DNA of 64,000 nt from Paenibacillus mendelii (GTDB lineage Bacteria > Bacillota > Bacilli > Paenibacillales > Paenibacillaceae), in assembly GCF_024498075.1 (NCBI RefSeq), contig NZ_JANHOF010000004.1, forward strand, positions 558,001-622,000, written 5' to 3'. A program made the position numbers and the translations under genes. The notes beneath the pieces were generated by a model. The model saw nothing but the letters and a program-made list of their open reading frames with translations. It was not told where the DNA came from and did no database searches. Below are positions 16,818 to 24,400 of this stretch, in pieces (position 1 is the stretch's first letter; each line of letters opens with the position of its first letter).

Positions 16818-18230
16818 TTACGATTGCAGCCAGTTAAAGTGGAACGATCCTTCCTTGTCCACACGCTTGAATGTATGTGCGCCGAAGTAATCGCGCTGCG
16901 CCTGCAGCAGGTTAGCCGGAAGACGCTCCGTGCGGTAGCTGTCATAGTACGACAGCGCGCTTGCGAACGCCGGTACCGGGATACCTTGCGTCACGGCCGT
17001 TGCAATGACTTCGCGCCATGCGCCTTGATACGACTCCACGATTTCTTGGAAGTACGTGTCCAGCAGCAGATTCGGCAGAGCCGGATCGCGGTCGTACGCG
17101 TCCTTGATATTCTGCAGGAAGCGTGCACGGATGATGCAGCCGCCGCGGAAAATCATCGCGATGTCGCCGTAGCGAAGATCCCAGCCGTATTCGTCGGAAG
17201 CGGCGCGCATTTGAGCGAATCCTTGCGCGTACGAGCAAATTTTGCTGGCGAACAGCGCTTTGCGAACCGCTTCGATGAAAGCGGCTTTGTCGCCTTGATA
17301 AGGAGCTGTTTGCGGTCCCTTGAGCAGCTTGCTTGCCGTTACGCGCTCTTGCTTGAGCGCAGAGAGAAAGCGGGAGAATACGGATTCCGTAATAATCGAC
17401 AACGGAACGCCCAGATCAAGCGCGCTTTGGCTTGTCCACTTGCCTGTTCCCTTCTGTCCGGCGGAGTCGAGAATGACGTCTACCATCGGCTGATTGGTTT
17501 CCGGGTCGTATTTGGAGAAAATATCGGCCGTAATCTCGATCAGGTAGCTGTCCAGCTCCCCTTTGTTCCATTCCGAGAAAATCGATTGAAGCTCTTCCGT
17601 GCTGACGCCAAGCACGCGTTTAAGCAGGTCGTAGGCTTCGCAGATCAGCTGCATATCCCCGTATTCGATCCCGTTATGAACCATCTTCACATAGTGGCCC
17701 GCACCGTCCGGCCCGATGTAGGTGCAGCATGGGTCACCGTTTACTTTGGCGGAGATGGCCGTTAGAATCGGTTCTACCAGCTCATATGCGGATTGCTGGC
17801 CGCCCGGCATAATGGACGGTCCTTTCAGCGCGCCTTCTTCACCGCCGGATACGCCGGTACCGATGAAACGGATGCCCTGCGCTTCTAGGTCCTTGCTGCG
17901 GCGCTGCGTATCAGGGAAATAGGCGTTTCCTCCATCAATAATAATATCGCCTTGATCCAGGTGTGGAACAAGCGCATCGATTGTAGCATCAGTACCGGCG
18001 CCGGCTTGAACCATAATCAAAATCTTGCGCGGAACCTCAAGCGAGCGGACGAACTCTTCAATGGAATATGTACCTACCAAGTTTTTGCCGGTCGATTCTT
18101 GAAGCAAATCATCTGTTTTTTCGCGGGAGCGGTTATACACCGACACGGTGAACCCTCTGCTTTCAATGTTGAGCGCCAGGTTCTTGCCCATGACGGCTAA
18201 TCCTATTACACCGATTTGTTGTTTCGACAT
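16818..18230 (-). CDS. gnd: 6-phosphogluconate dehydrogenase, decarboxylating
   Basis: Converts 6-phosphogluconate to ribulose-5-phosphate with NAD(P)H and CO2 in the oxidative pentose phosphate pathway. About 470 aa. The N-terminal Rossmann motif [35 protein letters not shown], the signature [38 protein letters not shown] and the C-terminal [12 protein letters not shown] tail are all present. The start MSKQQIG (18230) is preferred to the in-frame ATG 24 bases upstream, which adds residues absent from the family. Arginine/lysine at the NADP ribose site ([11 protein letters not shown]) suggests NADP preference. Gluconokinase lies upstream on the same strand. Confidence 0.96.
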   Translation of the reverse strand: MSKQQIGVIGLAVMGKNLALNIESRGFTVSVYNRSREKTDDLLQESTGKNLVGTYSIEEFVRSLEVPRKILIMVQAGAGTDATIDALVPHLDQGDIIIDGGNAYFPDTQRRSKDLEAQGIRFIGTGVSGGEEGALKGPSIMPGGQQSAYELVEPILTAISAKVNGDPCCTYIGPDGAGHYVKMVHNGIEYGDMQLICEAYDLLKRVLGVSTEELQSIFSEWNKGELDSYLIEITADIFSKYDPETNQPMVDVILDSAGQKGTGKWTSQSALDLGVPLSIITESVFSRFLSALKQERVTASKLLKGPQTAPYQGDKAAFIEAVRKALFASKICSYAQGFAQMRAASDEYGWDLRYGDIAMIFRGGCIIRARFLQNIKDAYDRDPALPNLLLDTYFQEIVESYQGAWREVIATAVTQGIPVPAFASALSYYDSYRTERLPANLLQAQRDYFGAHTFKRVDKEGSFHFNWLQS

Positions 18231-18251
18231 CTGGTTTCTTCCATCCTTTAT

Positions 18252-18263
18252 CATAACGTTATG
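18252..18263. promoter_or_regulatory. CATAACGTTATG palindrome upstream of gnd
   Basis: A perfect 12-base palindrome 21 bases before the gnd start. It could be an operator or part of the untranslated leader. Only its symmetry and position support it. Confidence 0.3.
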
Positions 18264-18416
18264 GTCTGTAATAGCTCTATTTTACTCTTTTTGACCGGGA
18301 ATGAAAACCATGCCGGTCAGAAAATTGTCAATTCATCGCCTTAAACGGCCGAATCACCCGGTGCGTTCTCATGCAGGAATTCTACCATCGCCTTGATGCC
18401 AACCGCCTGCAAGCGG

Positions 18417-20027
18417 TTACTGCGGATCAGTGATAACATCACGCTGATAGGCGGCGATGTCTGCGAATGCCGGCGCGAGCGCATCGTACAGCGAGCGGTA
18501 GACCGGGTAGAGGCGGTCGTATACGCGGACCGCCTCGATCTGCGGCTCGCGCCGGTCGACGATATGCACGGCCGCGGCGAGCCCGCGCAGGCTGCCTGCT
18601 TCGCCCAGCGCGAGCAGAGCAAGCATGGCCGCTCCGATGGCCGATGCTTCCTCGGTGTCCGCCAGGGTCACCGGACACCCGAATATGTCGGCCATCAGCT
18701 GGCGCAGCGCGCCAGAGCGGGCGAAGCCGCCGGAGGCGCGGATCTCGCGCAGCGGACCGTCCGCAGTTGCTGCGACCGCCTCCGCCACCGTGCGAAGCCC
18801 GAGGACGATGCCCTCGAGGCCGCTGCGGAGAAGATGCCGCCTGTCGTGTCCGAGCGACAGGCCGAAGAAGACGCCCCGCGCGTCTTCATCCCAATGCGGC
18901 GCCCGCTCTCCCGCAAGATGCGGCAGACAGAGCAAGCCGTCCGCTCCGGGCGGCGTCTCCATGGCGAGCGACACAATGCGCTCATAGGGATCAAGGCCGC
19001 TTCTCGCCGCTTCGGCGGCATCGGCGGGAACAAGCTTGTCGCGCAGCCAACGCAGCACGACACCGCCGCTGTTGACCGGCCCGCCCGCGACCCACAGCCC
19101 GTCCGCAAGCTTGTAGCAGAACAGCCTTCCCTCCGGATCCGCTGCCGGCCGGTCCATCCCAATGCGCACAGCACCGCTTGTACCGACCGTTACGGCGGCG
19201 ACTCCTTCCTCCACCGCACCTGCGCCGAGGTTGGCCAGCACCCCGTCCGCCGCCCCGACGATAACCGGAACATCCGCCGGCAAACCAAGAGCTGCAGCCG
19301 CCTCTTGACGCATGCCCCGCAGTACATGGGTCGACGATACAAGCCGGGGCAGCCGGCCGGCATCAATCCCTGCGAGAGCCAACGATTCCTCGTCCCAGCT
19401 GCCCTCAACCAAATTATACAATCCGGTTCCTCCCGCTACGGATTCATCCATCACATACGGACCGCCAAACCATCGGAACAGAACGTATTCCTTCACTCCA
19501 ATAAAAGTGTGCGCGGCTAGAAACGCAGCCGGTTCATGATCGCGCATCCACATTAATTTACAGAGTGGTGTCATCGCATGAACGGGTACACCCGTGCGCC
19601 TTGCAATGCCGGCTGCTTGTCCGCTTGCCCGAAGCGCAGCCGCGTAAGACGATGCCCGCAAGTCAGCCCACGTGATACACGCGGTGAGCGGAGCACCCTC
19701 TGCATTGACAGCGATTAAGCTGTGCATGGCGGAACTAAATGAGATGCCGATAATCTCTTCCGGCTTTACAGCCTCCTGCTCCAGCAGTTTGCGTACAGCC
19801 AACCCGACTGCCTCGGCGATACGGTCAGGATCCTGCTCGAAACGCCCCGGGAACGGTTCGTTCAACGGGTATTCCGTTTCCGCTTTCGCCGCAGCCGCAG
19901 TCCCCTCCTTATTTCCCTTAAGAACAGCAGCGTCCACTGCCAATACCTTCGCGCTTGTCGTGCCAATGTCGATGGCCATGACGATTTTTCTGCTGCTGCC
20001 GTATGATTTCGCGCTCATCCTAACCAA
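18417..20027 (-). CDS. gntK: Gluconokinase (FGGY family carbohydrate kinase)
   Basis: Phosphorylates gluconate to 6-phosphogluconate, the substrate of the neighbouring gnd. FGGY-kinase features in order: the phosphate-binding AIDIGTTSAKVLAVD, the GISFSSAMHSLIAVN and CITWADLRAS substrate region, VTVGTSGAVRIGM, the LPHLAGERAPHWDEDARGVFFGLSLGHDRRHL signature region, and RASGGFARS for ATP. About 536 aa. GGAGG lies six bases before the TTG at 20027 but 15 before ATG 20018, so TTG is preferred. No gntR or gntP is adjacent. The 3' half (about 18440-19300) is visibly richer in G+C than its surroundings and creates many overlapping open frames. Confidence 0.9.
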   Translation of the reverse strand: MVRMSAKSYGSSRKIVMAIDIGTTSAKVLAVDAAVLKGNKEGTAAAAKAETEYPLNEPFPGRFEQDPDRIAEAVGLAVRKLLEQEAVKPEEIIGISFSSAMHSLIAVNAEGAPLTACITWADLRASSYAAALRASGQAAGIARRTGVPVHAMTPLCKLMWMRDHEPAAFLAAHTFIGVKEYVLFRWFGGPYVMDESVAGGTGLYNLVEGSWDEESLALAGIDAGRLPRLVSSTHVLRGMRQEAAAALGLPADVPVIVGAADGVLANLGAGAVEEGVAAVTVGTSGAVRIGMDRPAADPEGRLFCYKLADGLWVAGGPVNSGGVVLRWLRDKLVPADAAEAARSGLDPYERIVSLAMETPPGADGLLCLPHLAGERAPHWDEDARGVFFGLSLGHDRRHLLRSGLEGIVLGLRTVAEAVAATADGPLREIRASGGFARSGALRQLMADIFGCPVTLADTEEASAIGAAMLALLALGEAGSLRGLAAAVHIVDRREPQIEAVRVYDRLYPVYRSLYDALAPAFADIAAYQRDVITDPQ

Positions 20028-20267
20028 CTCACTCCTCCAAGGTGCATATACGCCGCGATGTTTACACACTTGGCGCGCATCATTCAAACAAGAATCCGCT
20101 TTTATGCGGCTAATTCCTTACAACCTTACAGACGATACCAAGGCTTGATCTGGCTTAACTTTACCTGCACTTCCACTACTCTTCAACCCTCAATCGCATT
20201 CAGCCGCGGATGGATATTGCGGGAAATCACAAAGATCACCTGTACGTGGATCAAGGATGATTTGCTC
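20028..20267. other. Intergenic region upstream of gluconokinase, no gene recognised
   Basis: This stretch lies between the gluconokinase start and the terminator at 20268. The open frames running through it have no ribosome site or recognisable protein. No clear promoter or operator was found. Confidence 0.5.
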
Positions 20268-20312
20268 TAAAATAACAAATGAGCTTCCAGGCATTTACAC
20301 CCGAAAGCTCAT
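20268..20312 (-). terminator. Terminator of the 198-aa unknown gene
   Basis: The minus strand has ATGAGCTT pairing with AAGCTCAT over an 18-base loop, followed by TTGTTATTTTAG. Confidence 0.65.
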
Positions 20313-20339
20313 CAGTTTCGATCCACTTCATTGAATAAC

Positions 20340-20936
20340 TTACAACTCAAGCTGTATCATCTCAATTCTTAGCAGATTCAGACGTTCCTTGGACGATGCA
20401 ATATCCTCCTCGCGTCCCTCCTGAATGGCATCATGGAGGACGGTAAGCTCATAATCAAGCTCATAGCGCAGCACCGCAGCCCGCTCCTCCGCACGCTTCG
20501 ATTGAAACGCTTGGATGACTTCCTCAACGGTTACAAATGGCTTCTTCTGATAAATAATCCGATGTTCCATACCAGACACCTCCACCAATCGTATAATTTC
20601 GCCAAACATGATGCTTTCAATAACAATCTGACGGTCCCTGAACCGTTTGACGACTGCATGCCCGCGTGAATCGTTAATCAGCTTCTCGATGAGCTCCGAC
20701 AGCTTCTCGTCTTTGATGATATAATCGCCAACCATCTTATAACGGCTGCGAACCCGCTGGAATCTTAGTTTAACGAGCTTGCGCCCGCTGCGGACCGAGA
20801 TAAGAAAAAAAACATCCGTTTCGCTCCAATAGAGCGAGTACCCCTCTTGTATCAAATCCCGAATCAGATTTTGGATTTGCCGGCGGTCGAAACGCAGCTC
20901 CAAGTTGCAATACTCCACCTCATGGCTCTTGTTCAC
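20340..20936 (-). CDS. Conserved-looking protein of unknown function
   Basis: A 198-aa soluble, highly charged protein. The first 100 residues alternate short strands and basic stretches (KLVKLRFQRVRSRYKMVGDYIIKD), and the last 60 are a helical acidic segment (KRAEERAAVLRYELDYELTVLHDAIQEG) that could form a coiled coil. There is no signal peptide and no catalytic motif I recognise. GAGGGATTGCC precedes the ATG and a terminator follows, so it is a single-gene unit. I assign no function. Confidence 0.75.
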   Translation of the reverse strand: MNKSHEVEYCNLELRFDRRQIQNLIRDLIQEGYSLYWSETDVFFLISVRSGRKLVKLRFQRVRSRYKMVGDYIIKDEKLSELIEKLINDSRGHAVVKRFRDRQIVIESIMFGEIIRLVEVSGMEHRIIYQKKPFVTVEEVIQAFQSKRAEERAAVLRYELDYELTVLHDAIQEGREEDIASSKERLNLLRIEMIQLEL

Positions 20937-21079
20937 GGCAATCCCTCCCTCGTTTCTTTATTGACGAAATGTTCTGAATATTCTCTCTTGTGATTATCTT
21001 ATACTCCATCTTATGTAATGGCAACTTGGTTTATTGACTATTTTTAACCTCGTCCCAAAATTTTGAATACAAAATTATC

Positions 21080-21131
21080 GGGAAAAACAAAAGCCGTCCG
21101 TTCATCACCCATGGTGACGACGGACGGCTTG
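21080..21131 (-). terminator. Terminator of the small membrane protein gene
   Basis: The minus strand has AAGCCGTCCGT pairing with ACGGACGGCTT, followed by TTGTTTTTCC. The inner arms also pair in part. Confidence 0.85.
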
Positions 21132-21154
21132 TGCATCTGCCCTTGAGGCGGGCA

Positions 21155-21364
21155 TCAAACGAACCATTCGTTTAATATAAGCCCAAAAGCAACACCGCTC
21201 ACAACCGCTCCTGCGAAGCTGTACCAGCCGGCGCGCACACGGCGCTGGAACATCTGCAGAATGCCGAAGCTGAGCAATGAAAAAATAAGCAAAATGAACA
21301 AGGCGCCCGTAATAAACAGGCCCGTGGATACGCTGCTGACGTCAACCAGTGTCAAGCGGAACAC
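21155..21364 (-). CDS. Small two-segment membrane protein, unknown function
   Basis: A 69-aa peptide with hydrophobic segments at about residues 15-37 (LFITGALFILLIFSLLSFGI) and 47-65 (YSFAGAVVSGVAFGLIL), joined by a basic FQRRVRAGW loop that predicts a cytoplasmic turn. A strong terminator directly follows, which supports a real gene. AGTGTTCCGC before the ATG is not a good ribosome site, so expression is less certain. No family recognised. Confidence 0.65.
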   Translation of the reverse strand: MFRLTLVDVSSVSTGLFITGALFILLIFSLLSFGILQMFQRRVRAGWYSFAGAVVSGVAFGLILNEWFV

Positions 21365-21517
21365 TCCCTTAGTGAAAGTCTATATATGCATTATAAGGGA
21401 AACGGCGTTTCACCGCCAGCGGACCGTTCTGGAAAAGTCGGTCAAATTCGTGACAAAAACTTGTAATTGCATTCCTCTGCCTTCCTTAAGAGAGGATCGA
21501 AATTTGAAGGTTTGGGG

Positions 21518-21952
21518 CTAAATCCAATGGATATCTGCCTCGTGAACCCTTTTGCGGGCAGGACGCTTTCGAAGCTTGATCTTCAGGACCGTTCCATCAT
21601 ATTGCGCATTGCAGGATTGTGGCAGGATCAGCTTCGGCAGGATGACCGTCTCGGCCTTGCCCCCTGACATTCCAATAATACGCAGCCGATCTTCCCGCAC
21701 GAGCAGACGGACACGCGACAAATCCGCCGCTTCCCCCAGCGGGAACGTGACGATAAGAAAACGTTTGGTCTCGGTAATATCCGCACTGCCTCCGCTGAGC
21801 GCTGCGGCTGCGGCCGGCAGCGTCTTGGTCATCATATTGCGCACGTAATTCTCCACCCAATCCGGACTCCGGAACAAGTCGAAGCCTTTGGGCAGCTGCT
21901 GTCCTTCCAGCCACTTCTCGAGTTCATTCCAACGTGACGGCAACGCCCTCAC
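21518..21952 (-). CDS. Hsp20/alpha-crystallin-fold protein, possibly GerT-like
   Basis: A 144-aa protein whose C-terminal 90 residues follow the alpha-crystallin strand pattern: ITETKRFLIVTFPLG, LSRVRLLVREDRLRIIGM, then ILPKLILPQSCNAQYDGTVLKIKLRKR, where the final strand replaces the usual GxLxIxxPK. The N-terminal 50 residues are helical (WNELEKWLEGQQ). Known: Bacillus spore coats contain Hsp20-like proteins CotP and GerT, the latter involved in germination. The gene is divergent from the gerP operon with a gap of 136 bases, which supports a spore-coat role, but this is inferred from context. It could also be a general small heat-shock protein. Confidence 0.75.
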   Translation of the reverse strand: MRALPSRWNELEKWLEGQQLPKGFDLFRSPDWVENYVRNMMTKTLPAAAAALSGGSADITETKRFLIVTFPLGEAADLSRVRLLVREDRLRIIGMSGGKAETVILPKLILPQSCNAQYDGTVLKIKLRKRPARKRVHEADIHWI

Positions 21953-22020
21953 CTCCGCTCACATCTGCCTATATTCTATGCGGGCTCTCCTGACGCTGAC
22001 ACTCCACTCCACGGAGAGGC

Positions 22021-22047
22021 ACAACTAGGCGAATGCCGCATAAGATG
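22021..22047 (+). promoter_or_regulatory. Candidate sigma-K promoter of the gerP operon
   Basis: An AC dinucleotide, 16 bases, then CATAAGATG, against the sigma-K pattern AC-N16/17-CATANNNTA (one mismatch in the -10). It lies 42 bases before gerPA. The B. subtilis gerP operon is expressed late in the mother cell from a sigma-K promoter. Confidence 0.5.
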
Positions 22048-22088
22048 TAACATCAACCAACACGCAAGCAGCAAAGGAGTGGCCTCGT

Positions 22089-22316
22089 ATGCCTGCAATC
22101 GTCGGCTTTGTCAAGATCGTCAGCACCGGTTCCAGCTCCATCGTGCAATTCGGAGACGCCGTCCAAATGTCTCCCTCCAGCATTACCAAAACCTATGCGG
22201 GCTCGGGCTCGTTTCTTACCGGCAGCCTGGCGAATTCCAACAATGCGGTAAGCGCCACAAACACGCTCGACCCGGATGTTCAGGACAGCACTCAGAACGA
22301 GGCTAATGTCGTATGA
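22089..22316 (+). CDS. gerPA: Spore germination protein GerPA/GerPF family
   Basis: A 75-aa protein of the GerPA/GerPF family, which localise to the inner coat and let germinants reach the inner-membrane receptors. The family signature is plain: MPAIVGFVKI..., GSSSIVQFGDAVQMSPSS, and KTYAGSGSF.TG followed by N.VSATNTLDPDVQD. GerPA and GerPF are paralogues and the sequence looks at least as much like GerPF; it is named here by its first position in the operon. AAAGGAGTGG precedes the start. The gerPB ATG overlaps its stop by four bases. Confidence 0.9.
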   Translation: MPAIVGFVKIVSTGSSSIVQFGDAVQMSPSSITKTYAGSGSFLTGSLANSNNAVSATNTLDPDVQDSTQNEANVV

Positions 22317-22516
22317 ATATGACCGTTCATCAGCACATTACAATTCACCAGCTCCGGGTGGAAAGCGTATCGAACTCCTCTGTTCTCCAGGTAGGTGCCG
22401 CCGGGTCGGTTCGCTCGCTGTCCCAGCTGTACAATACCGGTGGCTTCTCTGGACCGGCACCGCAGCTCGGGCAGGAGAACCCCCTCTCTTTCGTACCGCT
22501 GCCCAATCCTACTTGA
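22313..22516 (+). CDS. gerPB: Spore germination protein GerPB
   Basis: A 67-aa protein matching GerPB: HQHITIHQLRVESVSNSSVLQVG, GSVRSLSQLYNTGGF and a Pro-rich tail. GerP proteins act together in the spore coat to make it permeable to nutrient germinants. The ATG overlaps the upstream gene's stop by four bases; gerPC follows after 18 bases. Confidence 0.92.
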   Translation: MNMTVHQHITIHQLRVESVSNSSVLQVGAAGSVRSLSQLYNTGGFSGPAPQLGQENPLSFVPLPNPT

Positions 22517-22534
22517 AGACGGAGGTGATCGAAG

Positions 22535-23278
22535 ATGCAAGCTCCCAACGTGCCGCCTATGACTCCCTGGCAAATGTGCATCAACTTGTCACAGCAGCTT
22601 CACGAACAGCGGATGCAGCTGCAGGAGCAGCAAGCGCTCTTTACAAAGCTGTGCCATCAGGTGGATGAGTTGTCGGCTCGTTTGACCGCAGCCGAATCCA
22701 GGCCTCTTTACAATATCGAGAAATTAGAGTATCAATTCGATCAATTAAAAGTCGAGAAGCTGGACGGAACGTTGAACATCGGAATGACCCCTCCTACGGA
22801 ACAGCAGTTTAAGGAATTCGGACAGCTCGTCATGCCGCCCGGATCTTCGCCTGTGTACAGCAGCCCGCCGCCCGCAGGCCCTTTCACGAATCCTCCTGGC
22901 GCGCCCAATCTATTCCCGTCGATGGGCGCTACTACAGGAGCCGATGCGACACAGCCCCCTCCACCCTACGGAGAGCTTCGTCAAGAAATCGATGACTACT
23001 TAAACCAAACCGCTCTAAACCGCATGACGCAGCTCGAATCCGAAATGCGCCTCCGGCTCGATCCGTATCACCGCCGGCTCGTCGTAGAGGATATCCGCAA
23101 ACAAATGTCGGGGCGGATCCAATACTACATGCAGACGTCTACAGCAGGACAACCCGAGGATGGACCGGACATCCTGGACTCGCCTCAGACCAAAGCGGAG
23201 ATCGTGTCGAAGACGAAGCGGGACATCGATACCGCGCTGAGGTCATATCTGACACGACTGCGTGAAGACGGACAATGA
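22535..23278 (+). CDS. gerPC: Spore germination protein GerPC
   Basis: A 247-aa protein. The N terminus holds a Gln-rich coiled coil (residues about 10-55, LHEQRMQLQEQQALFTKL) followed by the GerPC hallmark RPLYNIEKLEYQFDQLKVEKL..LNIGMTPP. A Pro-rich linker (about residues 95-150) leads to a C-terminal helical region with DPYHRRLVVEDIRKQM and IQYYMQ, also typical. GerPC is the largest protein of the set and is thought to be structural for coat permeability. GGAGGTGATCGAAG precedes the ATG. Confidence 0.92.
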   Translation: MQAPNVPPMTPWQMCINLSQQLHEQRMQLQEQQALFTKLCHQVDELSARLTAAESRPLYNIEKLEYQFDQLKVEKLDGTLNIGMTPPTEQQFKEFGQLVMPPGSSPVYSSPPPAGPFTNPPGAPNLFPSMGATTGADATQPPPPYGELRQEIDDYLNQTALNRMTQLESEMRLRLDPYHRRLVVEDIRKQMSGRIQYYMQTSTAGQPEDGPDILDSPQTKAEIVSKTKRDIDTALRSYLTRLREDGQ

Positions 23279-23310
23279 CAAGGAAATCATGAAGGAGGTC
23301 CGACAAACCA

Positions 23311-23556
23311 ATGAACTTCCATGTCACGAACCATACCCTCTATGTCGGCAAAATAGAAACCCTCGGTGTAGCGAGCTCTTCTATTCTGCAGATCGGCGAT
23401 ACACAGTGCATCTCCCTTTATTCCATGTTTGATACCCCGCCGGAATCTGTCATCGTCGGCCCTGTAGCTCCCTTGAGCCCGCCTGAGGGGGCAGAGTCGG
23501 CTGAAGGAGAAGACGACCGGAATGGTGATGCGGAGCCGGAATCAAGCGATGTTTGA
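23311..23556 (+). CDS. gerPD: Spore germination protein GerPD
   Basis: An 81-aa protein with the GerPD pattern: V.N.TLYVGKIETLGVASSSILQIGDTQCISLYSMFDTPPESVIVGP. The last 25 residues are acidic (GAESAEGEDDRNGDAEPESS), an extension that overlaps the start of gerPE by eight bases. AAGGAGGTCCGACAAACC precedes the ATG. Confidence 0.92.
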   Translation: MNFHVTNHTLYVGKIETLGVASSSILQIGDTQCISLYSMFDTPPESVIVGPVAPLSPPEGAESAEGEDDRNGDAEPESSDV

Positions 23557-23962
23557 TTATCCGATCCGCACCGCCGAGCTAGCCGTCTTGGAAATCATAA
23601 GCGCAAGCGGCTCTTCCATCGTTCAAGTCGGCGATCGCTCTGAGATCGATGCCAAACTGAGAGCCCTCGCGGTACAGCGGCAAGCTTCGCATGCCGAAGC
23701 CGGAGAGGTCTACTTCGAGTCCTATTCGGTGTTCGACCGTCCCGTCCCGGCCATCATTGAGCCTGTGGACGAACAGACGACCGTTCATGTCACAACACGC
23801 AATCTGCAGCCCCGTATCTGCGTCGGATGTGTGGAGGTCATCGCGGTTAGCTCCTCCTCTTTAATTCTGATCGGGAATGGCATGAACACACGCTGCGAGT
23901 CACGTGTCAAGCATATCCGGCAATATGCCGGATCGAAGCCAACGCCGCCGCTCGGCTGCTGA
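23549..23962 (+). CDS. gerPE: Spore germination protein GerPE
   Basis: A 137-aa protein with the two GerP-type half-repeats: residues about 5-30 (VLEIISASGSSIVQVGD, then KLRALAVQRQ) and about 90-125 (VEVIAVSSSSLILIGNG, then ESRVKHIRQY). The ATG at 23549 is preferred to an in-frame ATG at 23522 because homology starts there. It is the last gerP gene here; no separate gerPF follows. Confidence 0.9.
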   Translation: MFDYPIRTAELAVLEIISASGSSIVQVGDRSEIDAKLRALAVQRQASHAEAGEVYFESYSVFDRPVPAIIEPVDEQTTVHVTTRNLQPRICVGCVEVIAVSSSSLILIGNGMNTRCESRVKHIRQYAGSKPTPPLGC

Positions 23963-24137
23963 GCTACCCCTGTCCCGCAAGGCATATGCCTAAGCAAGAA
24001 ACAGCCTTTCTGAACTGGGCGATAACGTATATGCACACGACACGGTACAAACGTCCAAACGAATTACCTTTCCGAGCATATAGTAGAAGTGTGGTGTAAT
24101 AATCACAATAAACCAACCATCTCAGGAGGTATGTACA

Positions 24138-24296
24138 GTGGGCTATCCTGTAGCAGGCGGAGCAGGTTGCGGACCGGTAGGCGGTGCAGGTTACGGACCG
24201 GTAGGCGGATGCAACATTATCTTTTCGAGTACGGGCGTTATTCTCGTTCTCTTCATTCTGCTCGTTATCATTCTGCGCTGCGGAATCTTTTGTTAA
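24138..24296 (+). CDS. YjcZ-like small sporulation membrane protein
   Basis: A 52-aa peptide. The GTG start lies seven bases after a perfect AGGAGGT. The N-terminal half is a Gly-rich repeat, GCGPVGGAGYGPVGGC, and the C-terminal half is a hydrophobic segment VILVLFILLVIIL ending RCGIFC, the pattern of the YjcZ/small sporulation membrane peptide family in Bacillales. A terminator follows 19 bases later. CATATAGTA at 24077-24085 resembles a sigma-E/K -10 element but no matching -35 was found. The position after gerP fits sporulation. The exact function of the family is unknown. Confidence 0.82.
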   Translation: MGYPVAGGAGCGPVGGAGYGPVGGCNIIFSSTGVILVLFILLVIILRCGIFC

Positions 24297-24315
24297 CAGA
24301 CCTATAAACCGAAGT

Positions 24316-24346
24316 CGGCCTTGCCCGGTTGGGCAAGGCCGTTTTT
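24316..24346 (+). terminator. Terminator after the YjcZ-like gene
   Basis: CGGCCTTGCCC-GGTT-GGGCAAGGCCG, a perfect eleven-pair stem, followed by TTTTT. Confidence 0.92.
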
Positions 24347-24400
24347 GGCAGCGTCTTCGGATAAGCCACGTAGGAGCGGACAAGAAAATTACGCCCGCTT

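Noticed and set aside
18341-18622. A 93-aa minus-strand frame at the end of gluconokinase whose last residues look protein-like
   Set aside because: Most of it is gluconokinase in another phase, its start lacks a ribosome site, and the short tail matches nothing I know.
18393-19520. Long open frame (375 codons) antisense to gluconokinase
   Set aside because: Explained by the GC-rich composition of the gene; no protein features.
22313-22584. Minus-strand frames of 79 and 93 aa across gerPB
   Set aside because: They are shadows of gerPB/gerPC, which match their families clearly.
24089-24307. A 72-aa Arg-rich frame over the YjcZ-like gene
   Set aside because: It is the shadow of the GTG-started 52-aa peptide, which has the correct ribosome site and hydrophobic segment.
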